A stretch of DNA of 64,000 bases, taken from positions 42,038 through 106,037 of the forward strand of contig NZ_CAKZHV010000032.1 of assembly GCF_936927845.1 (NCBI RefSeq), written 5' to 3'. This document shows positions 1 through 8,823 of the stretch, piece by piece. Origin of the DNA: an uncultured Sphingomonas sp. (lineage in GTDB: Bacteria > Pseudomonadota > Alphaproteobacteria > Sphingomonadales > Sphingomonadaceae). Both the position numbers and the translations under genes were made by a program. Within the stretch, counting starts at the first letter, position 1; the number at the start of each line of letters is the position of its first letter. Below the pieces are notes generated by a model that saw nothing but the letters and a program-made list of their open reading frames with translations, had not been told where the DNA came from and made no database searches.

Positions 1-470
1 AACGCGCAGACAGTGGTGATCAACAGCAGCCCGAGCACCAGCGGCGGACCAGCGTTCCAGAGCCACTGCAGCCAGCCGGTCGCCGCCTCCGTCACCGGCT
101 GCGCCACTGCGGGCGCGTTGGTGCGCAGCAGCCACGCGCCGATCTGATAGGCGGCGAACAGGATGAACGGCGTCGTCAGCGGGTTGGTGATGAAGGTGGT
201 GAGCGCGGCGACCGGCACGTTGGCGCGGAACGGCAGCGCGATCAGCGCGGCGATCGCGATCTGTCCGACGGGAAACAGGATGCCCGCGACCATGCCGAGG
301 GCGACGCCGCGCGGCACCGAACGGCGCGTGAACCGCCACAATTCGGGCGCGAGCACACGGTGCGCGACCGGGCGGAGCAGCCGGCTCTTCTCCATCGATT
401 CGCGCGTCGGCAGGTTGCGCCTGCTCCACGCCGCAAACCGGTCCCACGCCGTCATCGGCCGAGACGCCAT
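1..470 (-). CDS. DUF2062 domain membrane protein (3' end cut by window edge)
   Basis: The reading frame starts at ATG 470 and runs off the left edge, giving about 156 residues. A basic N-terminus is followed by a Gly/Pro-containing hydrophobic stretch (SVPRGVALGMVAGILFPVGQ) and a second hydrophobic stretch with ITNPLTTPF, the pattern of the DUF2062 family of small inner-membrane proteins. The last visible part is a third hydrophobic segment. No biochemical role is established for the family. The start overlaps the smpB stop by one base (TGATG on the minus strand), so translation is probably coupled to smpB. The true C-terminus lies outside the window. Confidence 0.85.
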   Translation of the reverse strand, partial: MASRPMTAWDRFAAWSRRNLPTRESMEKSRLLRPVAHRVLAPELWRFTRRSVPRGVALGMVAGILFPVGQIAIAALIALPFRANVPVAALTTFITNPLTTPFILFAAYQIGAWLLRTNAPAVAQPVTEAATGWLQWLWNAGPPLVLGLLLITTVCA

Positions 471-952
471 CAGCCGTGGTCGCGCATGATGCGGCCGGCG
501 TCGCGCTTCCACTCGCGCTCCTTGATGTGTTCGCGCTTGTCGTGCGCTTTCCTGCCCTTCGCCAACGCCAGCTCCACCTTCGCCCGCCCCTGCCCGTTGA
601 AATAAACGGTCAGCGGGACCAGCGTCATGCCCTCGCGCGCGACCGCGCCGTGCAGCTTGTTAATCTCGCGCTCGTGAAGCAGGAGTTTACGCGGGCGCTT
701 GGCCTCGTGGTTGAAGCGGTTGCCGTGGCTGAATTCGGGCACGTTGGAATTGACCAGCCACACCTCGTCGCCGCGCACCTCGGCGTAGCTTTCCGCGATC
801 GACCCTTCGCCGAAGCGGAGCGATTTCACCTCGGTGCCGGTCAGGACGATGCCGGCTTCGTACACGGTATCGACCGCGTAATCGAACCGCGCGCGGCGGT
901 TTTCGGCGACGATCTTCTTTTTGTCGAAGGTGGCAGGCTTGGGACGCGACAT
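470..952 (-). CDS. smpB: SsrA-binding protein SmpB
   Basis: SmpB binds tmRNA and delivers it to stalled ribosomes for trans-translation. The 160 residues match the usual family length. Hallmarks are the N-terminal ENRRARFDY segment, the strand EAGIVLTGTEVKSLR that forms the tmRNA-binding OB fold, a central VPLTVYFNGQGRAKVELALAKG, and the basic C-terminal tail HDKREHIKEREWKRD that becomes helical in the ribosome. It is followed by a DUF2062 gene with a one-base overlap. A small exported protein and dapA lie upstream on the same strand. Confidence 0.97.
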   Translation of the reverse strand: MSRPKPATFDKKKIVAENRRARFDYAVDTVYEAGIVLTGTEVKSLRFGEGSIAESYAEVRGDEVWLVNSNVPEFSHGNRFNHEAKRPRKLLLHEREINKLHGAVAREGMTLVPLTVYFNGQGRAKVELALAKGRKAHDKREHIKEREWKRDAGRIMRDHG

Positions 953-1033
953 GGCCGCGATGTAGGCACACTGGCGGGCAGCGGCAAAGGGCGATCGTTA
1001 CGATTGGGCGTGAGCCGGGGGCGATCCGCCCGA

Positions 1034-1339
1034 TCAGAACGGTCGTTTGAGCCGCAGCATGATGCGGTTGGTGGCGACGCCGCCGACATTGCCCTGCTCG
1101 GTTTCCGCGCCAACGGTGTTGCCGCCGATGGTGGTCTGCGCCTTTGGCAGCGCCTGCGGATCGGACGAATACCGCTCCGGTGTCGCGCGAAGGCGGAACT
1201 GCTCCTGTCCGCGCCCGCACACGACCACGTCGGTGTCGCCCGGCTGCGCTTTCGGGCATTCGCGCGGCAGGATCGATCTGGGTTGCGGAAGGACCGGGCC
1301 CGCGACCGCGGCCTGGAGGAGCAGTGCCGCGATCATCAT
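1034..1339 (-). CDS. small putative exported protein of unknown function
   Basis: I do not recognise this 101-residue protein. It starts at tandem ATGs preceded by a good GGAGG five bases upstream of the first. The N-terminus MMIAALLLQAAVAGP is a short hydrophobic segment that could be an export signal or anchor. The mature part has two cysteines (RECPKA and VVVCGRG) and a Gly/Asn/Thr-rich C-terminal half. It lies 49 bases after dapA on the same strand and could be co-transcribed with it. A periplasmic location is inferred from the leader only. Confidence 0.65.
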   Translation of the reverse strand: MMIAALLLQAAVAGPVLPQPRSILPRECPKAQPGDTDVVVCGRGQEQFRLRATPERYSSDPQALPKAQTTIGGNTVGAETEQGNVGGVATNRIMLRLKRPF

Positions 1340-1388
1340 TCTTGCCTCCGGCGGGCGGGTTCCGTCTCATGGTTCCCGCCCGGCACCG

Positions 1389-2270
1389 TTACAGCCCCGC
1401 GTGGGCAAGACCGGCGTCGACCGCCGCCCGCGCCGCTTCGCCGGGCCACGTCATCGGCAACCGCAATCCGCGCGGGAAACCGGGTCGTGCCTTGCCCACC
1501 GCATATTTGACCGGGCCGGGCGAAGCATCGGTGAACAGCGACGTGTGAAGCGGGAACAGCCGGTCGTGGAGCGTGCGCGCCTTCGCGTAATCGCCGCCCG
1601 CGCACGCCGCCTGAAAGTCGGCGCACAACCGCGGCGCGACGTTCGCGCTGACCGAGATGCAGCCCGTACCCCCTGTCGCATTGAAGGCGAGTGCCAGATC
1701 GTCGTTGCCAGAGAGTTGGCAGAACCCGTCGCCCAGGCTCGCACGGTGTTGCGACACGCGCGTGATCACCCCGCTCGCGTCCTTCACCGCAACGAACACC
1801 TGAGGGAACGCCTGCACGATCCGCGTCAGCGTCTCGGGCAGGATGTCCGTCACCGTCCGCGCGGGCACGTTGTAGAGTACGATCGGCAGCGGTGCGTCCG
1901 CCCCCAGCGCCTCGAAATGGCGGAAGATGCCCTCCTGCCCCGGACGGTTGTAATAAGGCGGAACCATCAGCGCAGCGTCGGCGCCGGCCTCCTTTGCGGC
2001 GATCAGATTGGCGCGCGCGACACGGGTATCGTTCGACCCCGCCCCCGCGATCACCGGCACGCGCCCGCGCGCCTGATCGGCGCAGACGCGGACGATTGCG
2101 AACTGCTCCTCCTTGGTCAGCGTCGCCGCCTCGCCGGTCGTGCCGCACGGCACCAGCGCCGACGAACCCTCGGCAATCTGCCACTCAATGAAGTCGCGGT
2201 AGATTTGCTCGGCGAACGCACCATCATCGTCGAACGGTGTTACCAGCGCGGGGATCGAACCTGTGAACAT
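1389..2270 (-). CDS. dapA: 4-hydroxy-tetrahydrodipicolinate synthase DapA
   Basis: DapA condenses pyruvate with aspartate semialdehyde in the diaminopimelate/lysine pathway and so feeds peptidoglycan synthesis. The 293 residues are the usual length. Signatures are GSIPALVTPF at the N-terminus, the pyruvate-binding CGTTGEAATLT, the catalytic-tyrosine region VLYNVPART, and the Schiff-base lysine in FVAVKDASG. The gene diverges from a lytic transglycosylase gene, so two cell-wall genes share the short upstream region around 2271-2360. Confidence 0.97.
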   Translation of the reverse strand: MFTGSIPALVTPFDDDGAFAEQIYRDFIEWQIAEGSSALVPCGTTGEAATLTKEEQFAIVRVCADQARGRVPVIAGAGSNDTRVARANLIAAKEAGADAALMVPPYYNRPGQEGIFRHFEALGADAPLPIVLYNVPARTVTDILPETLTRIVQAFPQVFVAVKDASGVITRVSQHRASLGDGFCQLSGNDDLALAFNATGGTGCISVSANVAPRLCADFQAACAGGDYAKARTLHDRLFPLHTSLFTDASPGPVKYAVGKARPGFPRGLRLPMTWPGEAARAAVDAGLAHAGL

Positions 2271-2364
2271 GGGGTAGACGCTCTCTCCGGCGCGGTGAAA
2301 ATGTGAAGTCGTTCAGGACAGATACGGGTTGGATCGCTATCCTGTCCACCGATCTGGAATGGTG

Positions 2365-4350
2365 ATGAAGGCGGGCGCATTGATCGGTATCGTGGCGGGT
2401 GTTGGGGCGGCGCTGTTGCTGGCGCAGAGCCAGGTTGGTCCGGTGGCGCCATATTCGGGTCAGGCAGGCGTGCAACCCGATGCGCAGGCGCAGGCCGCGG
2501 GCCTCGCGCAGGCGCTCGCGCAATGGAAGGTCTTGCAGCAGAGCGATTCGCTGCCGTTCGACACCTACGCCTCCTTCCTCCTCGCGCATCCCGGCTGGCC
2601 CAACCAGACCGCCAACCGCCGCGCGGCGGAGAAGCAGGCGGCGACCGGTTACGCCACCCCCGCGAATGTCATCGCCTTCTGCCGCCGTTTTCCGCCGCTG
2701 ACTGGCACCGGCTGGCTGGCGTGCGCACGGGCGTATCAGGCGAGCGGCAGTACGAGCGAGGCCTATGCCGCCGCGCGCGCGGCCTGGCGCAGCGGCGCGC
2801 TGTCGCCGACCGACGAGAGCGCGGTGCTGACGGGCTTCGCCGGCGCGCTGACCCCGACCGACCATGACGCGCGCATGGACACGCTGCTGTGGCAGGGTCA
2901 GACCGGCGCGGCGGCGCGGCAGATCGCGCTGACGAGTGCGGGCGCGCGGCCGCTGTTCGAGGCGCGGCTGGCGTTCCGCACCGGCGACGCGAACGCCTCC
3001 GCACTCGCCTCGGTCAACGATGCCGCTGGCGCGAGCGACGCGGGCTACATCGCCGACAAGGCCGTGTGGCTGCGCAACAGCGGTGCGTCGCCGAGCGCGC
3101 GCGGCTGGCTGGCGCGTACGCGCTCGGCGCTGATCCGCCCGGGCAATGTCGAGAAATTCTACGAGGTGCTGCTGACCAACGCGCGCGGCGCCGCGGCGGA
3201 CGGGCAATGGCAGACCGCCTACGACATCGCGCGGCAGATCGACGATGCCTATCCGCCAGGCACCGACATTTCGGCCAAGCCCTACGGCGAGCGCGACGAT
3301 TACACGAGCCTCGCCTGGCTCGCGGGGCAGACCGCGCTCACCAAGCTCAACCGGCCCGCCGACGCCGCCTTCCTGTTCCAACGCTACGGCGAGGCGAGCC
3401 AGTCGCCGCAGACGCGCGCCAAGGGGTTCTATTGGGCGGCACGCGCGGCGGAAGCTGCCGGCAAGCCCGAGGCGGCGGGCCTGTTCACGCGCGCCGGTGG
3501 CTACCGCGACCAATATTACGGCCAGTTGGCGCTGGAGCACCTGCGCCAACCACTGGTCGCGCCGCCCGCGCTGCCACCGCGCGCGATCGACCCCGCGGTG
3601 CGCGCCGCCTTCTTCAACCGCGAAACCGTACGCGCCGCACAATTGCTGGGGCGAACCGGACAGCGGCAGGACCAGACCGCGTTCGTTCGCCTGATCGCGG
3701 GCGACGCGAAGAGTGACACCGACCATCTGCTGACCGAGGAGCTATCGCGCCAACTCGGGCGCCCCGATCTGGCGGTGCTGGTTGGGCGCAACGCGATGCA
3801 GAACGGGCTGACCGAATATAGCGCGGTCGCCTTCCCGACCGTGCCGGTACCGGGCGGTTACGAGAGCCAGTGGACGATGATCCACGCGGTCAGCCGGCAG
3901 GAAAGCCAGTTCGACCGCGAGGCACGCAGCCCCGTCGGCGCGAGCGGGCTGATGCAGTTGATGCCCGCGACCGCGCGCGAGCAGGCGGGCAAGCTCGGCC
4001 TGCCCTATGACGCCGCGCGGCTGACCGCAGATACGAGCTACAACGTGATGCTGGGATCAAGCTATTTCCAGCGCATCTTCGGCCTGTACGGCAGCTATCC
4101 GCTCGCGATCGCGGCGTATAACGCGGGGCCGGGCAACGTGAACAAGTGGCTGCGCGCCAACGGTGACCCGCGCACCGGCGGGGTCGACATGGTCGATTGG
4201 GTCGAGGCGATCCCGTACAGCGAGACACGCAACTACGTGCAGCGCGTGCTGGAGAATGCTGTCGTCTACGACCTGATGAACCCGGCGCGTGCGAAGAGCC
4301 GTGGCCCGGCCAACCTCAGCTGGTATCTCGGGCGCAGCCGCCCGGGTTGA
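2365..4350 (+). CDS. soluble-type lytic murein transglycosylase (SLT domain)
   Basis: This enzyme cleaves peptidoglycan between MurNAc and GlcNAc to give 1,6-anhydro-MurNAc. The N-terminus MKAGALIGIVAGVGAALL is a signal peptide or anchor. A long Ala-rich helical-repeat region of about 480 residues (superhelical U/L domain) precedes a C-terminal SLT domain with SRQESQFD (catalytic Glu about residue 513), SGLMQLMPATA and IAAYNAGPGN. I chose ATG 2365 because a GGA lies at normal spacing upstream; ATG 2359 or TTG 2329 are in-frame alternatives. It faces dapA and precedes greB by 45 bases. Confidence 0.95.
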   Translation: MKAGALIGIVAGVGAALLLAQSQVGPVAPYSGQAGVQPDAQAQAAGLAQALAQWKVLQQSDSLPFDTYASFLLAHPGWPNQTANRRAAEKQAATGYATPANVIAFCRRFPPLTGTGWLACARAYQASGSTSEAYAAARAAWRSGALSPTDESAVLTGFAGALTPTDHDARMDTLLWQGQTGAAARQIALTSAGARPLFEARLAFRTGDANASALASVNDAAGASDAGYIADKAVWLRNSGASPSARGWLARTRSALIRPGNVEKFYEVLLTNARGAAADGQWQTAYDIARQIDDAYPPGTDISAKPYGERDDYTSLAWLAGQTALTKLNRPADAAFLFQRYGEASQSPQTRAKGFYWAARAAEAAGKPEAAGLFTRAGGYRDQYYGQLALEHLRQPLVAPPALPPRAIDPAVRAAFFNRETVRAAQLLGRTGQRQDQTAFVRLIAGDAKSDTDHLLTEELSRQLGRPDLAVLVGRNAMQNGLTEYSAVAFPTVPVPGGYESQWTMIHAVSRQESQFDREARSPVGASGLMQLMPATAREQAGKLGLPYDAARLTADTSYNVMLGSSYFQRIFGLYGSYPLAIAAYNAGPGNVNKWLRANGDPRTGGVDMVDWVEAIPYSETRNYVQRVLENAVVYDLMNPARAKSRGPANLSWYLGRSRPG

Positions 4351-4395
4351 TCGACGGGGTGACGGGCGCAACTAGGTTCGGCTAGTCGCACTCGC

Positions 4396-4878
4396 ATGGA
4401 TCGACCCAATTACATCACCCCGGCGGGTTACGCGGTGCTGCGCCGCGAATATGAGCAATTGTTCGCGACCGAGCGCCCCAAGCTGGTCGAGACGATCGCC
4501 TGGGCGGCCGGCAACGGCGATCGCAGCGAGAACGGCGATTATATCTACGGCCGCAAGCGGCTGCGCGAGATCGACCGCCGGCTCGGCTGGCTGTCCCGGC
4601 GGATGAAGGCGGCAAAGGTGGTTGATCCCGCCGCCGCGCCCGATCGCTCGCGCATCTATTTCGGCGCGACCGCGCGTATCGTCGACGAGGACGATCACGA
4701 GCGCGAACTGACGCTGGTCGGCGACGACGAGGCCGACGCCGGCAAGGGCTTGGTCGGCTGGAACGCGCCGCTCGCGCGCGCGCTGCGCGGTGCGGCGGTC
4801 GGCGACGTACGCCGCGTTGCGCTACCTGCGGGCGAGCGTGAATATGAGGTGATCGCAATCTCTTATCCCGGCGCGTGA
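4396..4878 (+). CDS. greB: transcription elongation factor GreB
   Basis: Gre factors enter the RNA polymerase secondary channel and stimulate cleavage of backtracked RNA. This 160-residue protein has the N-terminal coiled coil with an acidic tip (GNGDRSENGDYIYG) followed by RLREIDRRLGWL. The C-terminal FKBP-like domain shows TARIVDED and ends in the conserved GEREYEVIAI. The GRKRLREIDRR segment and length favour GreB over GreA. No strong ribosome-binding site is seen before ATG 4396. It probably lies in one transcript with the transglycosylase upstream. Confidence 0.93.
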   Translation: MDRPNYITPAGYAVLRREYEQLFATERPKLVETIAWAAGNGDRSENGDYIYGRKRLREIDRRLGWLSRRMKAAKVVDPAAAPDRSRIYFGATARIVDEDDHERELTLVGDDEADAGKGLVGWNAPLARALRGAAVGDVRRVALPAGEREYEVIAISYPGA

Positions 4879-4927
4879 GGAACGCGGGCGCGGGCCTGTC
4901 CGTTCGTGCCGCGAAGGAGAAGCAACC

Positions 4928-5170
4928 ATGACCGAGCAGACCCGCACCGATAGCGCGCGCGACCACGATGACAAGGACCTGATCGAGGGCATGATCCCCG
5001 GTGGCGAGGCGCAGACGGGCACCAGCGGCGGCGCGCTCGCGCGCGATGTCGGGTCGCAGGCCGACATGAAGTCGGTGACCGACCCCGATGGCGAGACGCG
5101 CGCGACCAAGCAGGACGACATCAACGCGGGCGTCGCCTACGACAGCGACCGTCGCGGCTCGAACGGCTGA
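4928..5170 (+). CDS. small hydrophilic protein of unknown function (80 aa)
   Basis: No family is recognised. The start is well supported by GAAGGAG about eight bases before ATG 4928. The protein is very hydrophilic and acidic, rich in Asp, Gly, Thr and Ala, with no membrane segment and low predicted order (for example DHDDKDLIEGM and TKQDDINAGVAYD). Short acidic proteins of this kind are common in sphingomonads, but a stress role would be a guess. It lies 49 bases after greB and 99 bases before the NYN gene, all in the same direction. Confidence 0.7.
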   Translation: MTEQTRTDSARDHDDKDLIEGMIPGGEAQTGTSGGALARDVGSQADMKSVTDPDGETRATKQDDINAGVAYDSDRRGSNG

Positions 5171-5269
5171 CTCAGCGCTTCCTGCGCGCCGTGCTAAGAC
5201 AGGGCGCGCAGGGACGATAACACCGGCGCGCGGCTTGACGCCGCCGCCGTCGCGGTCGACACCCGCGCC

Positions 5270-6082
5270 ATGCCGACCGACGACACGCCCACCCGAAACA
5301 TCGCGCTGCTGATCGACGCGGACAATGCGTCGTGGCACGCGCTCGATCCGGTGCTGACCGTGCTGGCGGAGCTCGGCACCGTCAACATCCGCCGCGTTTA
5401 CGGCAATTGGTCGAAGCCCGGGCTGAAGGGCTGGCGCGACATGAGCGTGCGCCACGGGATCGAGCCGCAACAGCAGTTCGACCTGACCAAGGGCAAGAAC
5501 GCGACCGACATGAAGATGACCATCGACGCGATGGACCTGCTGTTCCGCGGTCGCGTCGAGGGCTTCGGGATCATGTCGTCGGACAGCGACTTCATGCCGC
5601 TCGCCACCCGCATCCGGCAGGATGGGCTGCCCGTTTACGGCTTCGGCACCGCCAAGACGCCGCAGGGGTTCCGACAGGCGTGCAGCCGCTTCATCGACGT
5701 CGCGGCACTCTTGACCGACAATGGCGAAGCGGCATCGCCGGCCGCACCGGTGGCGACGAGCGACGTCCCGCTCACCGACACGCTGCCGCCCGCGATCGGC
5801 ACGCGCACATCGTCGGGCTCCGCCGCCCCCGCCGCGCCGCGCAAGACCAAACCGCCGGTCGACCAGGAATTATTGAAGCTGCTGATCGACGCGTACGATG
5901 CGTCGAAGCGCGATGAGAAGGGCTATGTCAGTCTGTCGGCGATGGGGCAGCTCGCGGCCAATCGCTCGTCGTTCGACGTGCGTAACTACGGGTTCAAGCG
6001 CTTGTCCGACTTGGTCGAGTCGGTACCCAATTTCCAGATCGAGCGGCGCGAAGGCCGCGCCCTCGTGAAAAGGCTTCGTTGA
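5270..6082 (+). CDS. NYN-domain (PIN-like nuclease) protein with C-terminal LOTUS/OST-HTH domain
   Basis: Residues 1 to about 150 form a NYN/LabA-type PIN-like fold. The acidic metal-binding residues are visible in LLIDADNAS, GKNATDMKMTIDAMDLL and MSSDSDFMPLA, the usual set for single-stranded RNA cleavage. A Pro/Ala-rich linker (about 155-195) leads to a C-terminal domain (about 200-270) beginning DQELLKLLIDAYDAS and including KGYVSLSAMGQ and FDVRNYGFKRLSDLVES, matching OST-HTH/LOTUS RNA-binding domains. A cytoplasmic RNA-processing role is inferred. Its stop overlaps the M28 peptidase start by one base (TGATG). Confidence 0.9.
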   Translation: MPTDDTPTRNIALLIDADNASWHALDPVLTVLAELGTVNIRRVYGNWSKPGLKGWRDMSVRHGIEPQQQFDLTKGKNATDMKMTIDAMDLLFRGRVEGFGIMSSDSDFMPLATRIRQDGLPVYGFGTAKTPQGFRQACSRFIDVAALLTDNGEAASPAAPVATSDVPLTDTLPPAIGTRTSSGSAAPAAPRKTKPPVDQELLKLLIDAYDASKRDEKGYVSLSAMGQLAANRSSFDVRNYGFKRLSDLVESVPNFQIERREGRALVKRLR

Positions 6083-7710
6083 TGCGCTCCCTCCTCCTCG
6101 CCGGCGTCACCGCGGCATTGTTGTCGACCGCGGCTGCTGCGCAGACCGATCCGGCGCGGCTGTCCCAGACGGTCAAGACGCTCGCCTCGGACCGCTTCGG
6201 CGGTCGCGCGCCCGGCACCGCGGGTGAGAAAGTGACGATCGACTGGCTGGTCGCACAGTTCAAGGCGCTGGGGCTCGAGCCCGGCGGCACGAACGGCGCG
6301 TGGACGCAAACGGTGCCGATGATCCACACCCGTATCGGCGCGGGCGCGACGATGCGCGCTGGGACAACCGTGCTGACGCAGGGCAAGGAGATCGCAGTCA
6401 CGACCGTCGGCGCCGCCCCGCGGATCGCGATCAAGGACGCACCGATGGTGTTCGTCGGCTACGGCGTGTCCGCGCCCGAGGCGAAATGGGACGACTTCAA
6501 GGGACAGGACCTCAAAGGCAAGGTCGCGGTGTTCCTGGTCAACGATCCCGATTTCGAGGCGCAGCCGGGCGAGGACGCCAAAGGCCGCTTCGGCGACCGG
6601 CGGATGACCTATTACGGGCGCTGGACCTACAAGTTCGAGGAAGCCGCCAGGCGGGGCGCCGCCGCCGCGCTGATCGTCCACGATACCGGCGGCGCGGGTT
6701 ACCCGTGGTCGACCGTCAACGCATCGAACGGCGAGAATTACGACATCGTGCGCGCGGCCGGTGACGCTCGCGTGCCGTTACAGGGCTGGATCGAGCACGA
6801 CACCGCCGACCGGCTGTTCAAAGGTGCAGGGCTCGACCTCGCGCGCTTGCGCGTGCAGGCGCGTTCCGCCTCGTTCCGCCCGGTCGACATGAAGCTCGCC
6901 TTCTCCGCCGACGCGCCCGTCTCGGTCGAGCGGATCGAGAGCGCCAACGTGCTCGCCAAGATTTCCGGCGCCAAACGCCCGCGCGAGAGCGTGATGTTCG
7001 GCGCGCACTGGGACGCTTACGGCGAGGGTCCGGCGGATGCGAGCGGCGCAACGCTGCGCCCGGGTGCGAACGACGATGCGCTCGGCGTCGCGGGCGTCAT
7101 CGAGCTCGCGCGCCAGTTCAAGGCGGCGCCCGCGCCCGAGCGGACGATGGTGTTCGCGCTCTGGACCGGCGAGGAACGCGGGCTCCTCGGCTCCGAATAT
7201 TATGCGACGCACCCGATTTACCCGCTGAGCCTGACGGCTGCGAACCTGACGCTCGACATCCTGCAAACCGCCGGACCTGCGCGCGATATCATCCTGGTCG
7301 GTAAGGGGCAGAGCTCGCTCGACGATCTGCTGACCGAGGCAGCCGCCAAGCAGGGTCGTACGATCACGCCCGAGACATTCAGCGAGCGCGGGCTGTTCTA
7401 CCGCGCCGACCATTTCTCGGTCGTGCGCCGCGGCGTGCCGTCACTGCTGCTGATGGCGCTGGGCGGCGCGCCCGACCTGCGCCAGGGCGGCACGGCGGCG
7501 GGGCAGCGATGGCTCGACGGCTATATGGCCTGCTACCACAAGACGTGCGACCGCTGGTCGGCCGACTGGAATCTAACCGGCGCGGCGCAGGACGTCGACC
7601 TGTTCCACGACATGGGTGAGCGATTGAGCCACGCCGGCGTCTGGCCGACGTGGAGCGCGACGTCCGAATTCACCGCGACGCGCGGCAGGACCAAAGCGGA
7701 GCGGCGCTGA
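6082..7710 (+). CDS. M28-family zinc aminopeptidase, exported
   Basis: The 542-residue protein starts with signal peptide MRSLLLAGVTAALLSTAAAAQ. A PA-like insert (about 95-230) precedes the M28 catalytic core. The two-zinc ligands are recognisable as FGAHWDAYG, RPGANDDALG (bridging Asp), WTGEERGLLGSEY (catalytic and ligand Glu) and a late FYRADHFSVVRRGVPS His. The expected activity is removal of N-terminal residues from peptides in the periplasm. TTG 6079 is also in frame, but ATG 6082 is preferred. The gene converges on the Hpt gene with only three bases between stop codons and no terminator visible. Confidence 0.92.
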   Translation: MRSLLLAGVTAALLSTAAAAQTDPARLSQTVKTLASDRFGGRAPGTAGEKVTIDWLVAQFKALGLEPGGTNGAWTQTVPMIHTRIGAGATMRAGTTVLTQGKEIAVTTVGAAPRIAIKDAPMVFVGYGVSAPEAKWDDFKGQDLKGKVAVFLVNDPDFEAQPGEDAKGRFGDRRMTYYGRWTYKFEEAARRGAAAALIVHDTGGAGYPWSTVNASNGENYDIVRAAGDARVPLQGWIEHDTADRLFKGAGLDLARLRVQARSASFRPVDMKLAFSADAPVSVERIESANVLAKISGAKRPRESVMFGAHWDAYGEGPADASGATLRPGANDDALGVAGVIELARQFKAAPAPERTMVFALWTGEERGLLGSEYYATHPIYPLSLTAANLTLDILQTAGPARDIILVGKGQSSLDDLLTEAAAKQGRTITPETFSERGLFYRADHFSVVRRGVPSLLLMALGGAPDLRQGGTAAGQRWLDGYMACYHKTCDRWSADWNLTGAAQDVDLFHDMGERLSHAGVWPTWSATSEFTATRGRTKAERR

Positions 7711-7713
7711 CGA

Positions 7714-8076
7714 TCAGGCGGCCTGCAAGGTCGCCTGCACCGCCTCCAACTCGCCCAGCGTGTCGAGCGCGCAGCCCGGCAATTCCTGTGCGTGCGCGAC
7801 GATCGCGTCGTCGCCGGCATGTTCGACCGTATCGGCCAGCAGCGCGATCCGGCGCGCACCGACGCTGAGCGCGGCACCTTTTAAAAAGTGCGCCGCCGCG
7901 CGTGCGTTCGGCAAATCACCCTGTCGCGCGAGGTGCAGCACCATCGACGGGCGCGTCTCCATCTCCTTGCTAAAGGTACGAATGAGCTGAAGCACCTGCG
8001 CACCCGGCAGGAAGTCGGCGAATTCGCGCAACTGCGCGGGGTCGATCAGCGGGGCGGCATGTTGGTCGGCAGTCAC
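7714..8076 (-). CDS. histidine phosphotransfer (Hpt) domain protein
   Basis: A 120-residue single-domain Hpt protein. The phosphoacceptor motif AAHFLKGAALSVGA places the active histidine at about residue 63 inside a four-helix bundle pattern, with IALLADTVEHAG following as in known Hpt proteins. It would shuttle phosphate between a receiver and a response regulator. The start is GTG 8076, overlapping the upstream regulator stop as GTGA, so the two are translationally coupled. With the hybrid kinase at 9220-12657, which has a receiver but no Hpt domain, this completes a four-step relay. The pairing is an inference from context. Confidence 0.9.
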   Translation of the reverse strand: MTADQHAAPLIDPAQLREFADFLPGAQVLQLIRTFSKEMETRPSMVLHLARQGDLPNARAAAHFLKGAALSVGARRIALLADTVEHAGDDAIVAHAQELPGCALDTLGELEAVQATLQAA

Positions 8077-8711
8077 GACTGGGCTCGCTGTTGCATGAGG
8101 ATGGCCTGCGTGCGGTTGGGCACCGCCAGCTTCTTGAGGATCGCCTTGACGTGCGCCTTCACGGTGATCTCCGACAGACCGAGATCGAACGCGATCTGCT
8201 TGTTCAACCGCCCGCTCTCCATCGCGTTCAGCACCCGCGACTGCGCCCCGGTGAGCGAGGATAATCGCGCAAAGTCGCTGTCGGCGGGCAGAGCGGCCTC
8301 GTCGATCGCGAAGGAAAACCACGTGCCGCCCGCGATCACCGCGCGCATCGCCTCGACCATCACCGAGATTGGTGTCGCTTTGGACAGGTAACCATGTGCT
8401 CCGGTGGCGGCGACCTGCTGCTCGATCTCGGGATTGAGCGCGCCGCTGATCACCAGCATGCGCAAGTGCGGAAAACGATCCAACAAGGCAGGCACCCCCA
8501 GCACCGAACGATTGTCGGGTAGCGCGAGATCGAGCGTCATCAGCGTCGCCTCCCCTGCCCGCTCGCTCGCCTCGGCCAGTGACGCCGCCTCCACCACCGT
8601 CAGCTCGGGTGCGGCCACTCCCAGCGCCATCGCGGTTGCCTGACGACACATCGGATGGTCATCGACCACGATGGCGAGCGCGGAGGCTGCGGCGGGGGCG
8701 GGGGCGGACAT
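8073..8711 (-). CDS. response regulator, REC plus LuxR-type helix-turn-helix
   Basis: The 212-residue protein has an N-terminal receiver domain with the acidic pair in IVVDDHP, phospho-acceptor Asp about residue 61 (MTLDLALPD), and the conserved Lys in GYLSKATP. The C-terminal NarL/LuxR DNA-binding domain reads LTGAQSRVLNAMESG, LNKQIAFDLGLSEITVKAHV and AILKKLAVPNRTQA. ATG 8711 is chosen because the Ala-rich lead-in precedes the receiver directly; an upstream in-frame start at 8759 would add 16 unsupported residues. It is coupled to the Hpt gene by a four-base overlap and is probably the output of the adjacent MASE1 kinase. Confidence 0.95.
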   Translation of the reverse strand: MSAPAPAAASALAIVVDDHPMCRQATAMALGVAAPELTVVEAASLAEASERAGEATLMTLDLALPDNRSVLGVPALLDRFPHLRMLVISGALNPEIEQQVAATGAHGYLSKATPISVMVEAMRAVIAGGTWFSFAIDEAALPADSDFARLSSLTGAQSRVLNAMESGRLNKQIAFDLGLSEITVKAHVKAILKKLAVPNRTQAILMQQRAQS

Positions 8712-8823
8712 GGTGGCTAGGCTCCGATCAGTTCGCACCCGTGCCGGGGTGCAATTCATCGGCGCTTACGACGGCAATGGTAAGCAAAGCGGTAACGACG
8801 TTCGATCGCGTCGGTGTGGCTGC

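Noticed and set aside
2224..3726. 500-residue minus frame inside the lytic transglycosylase region
   Set aside because: Arg-rich shadow with no motifs; overlaps both dapA and the plus-strand gene.
7700..7716. terminator between the M28 peptidase and Hpt genes
   Set aside because: Only three bases separate the stops and no hairpin with a T-tract is present.
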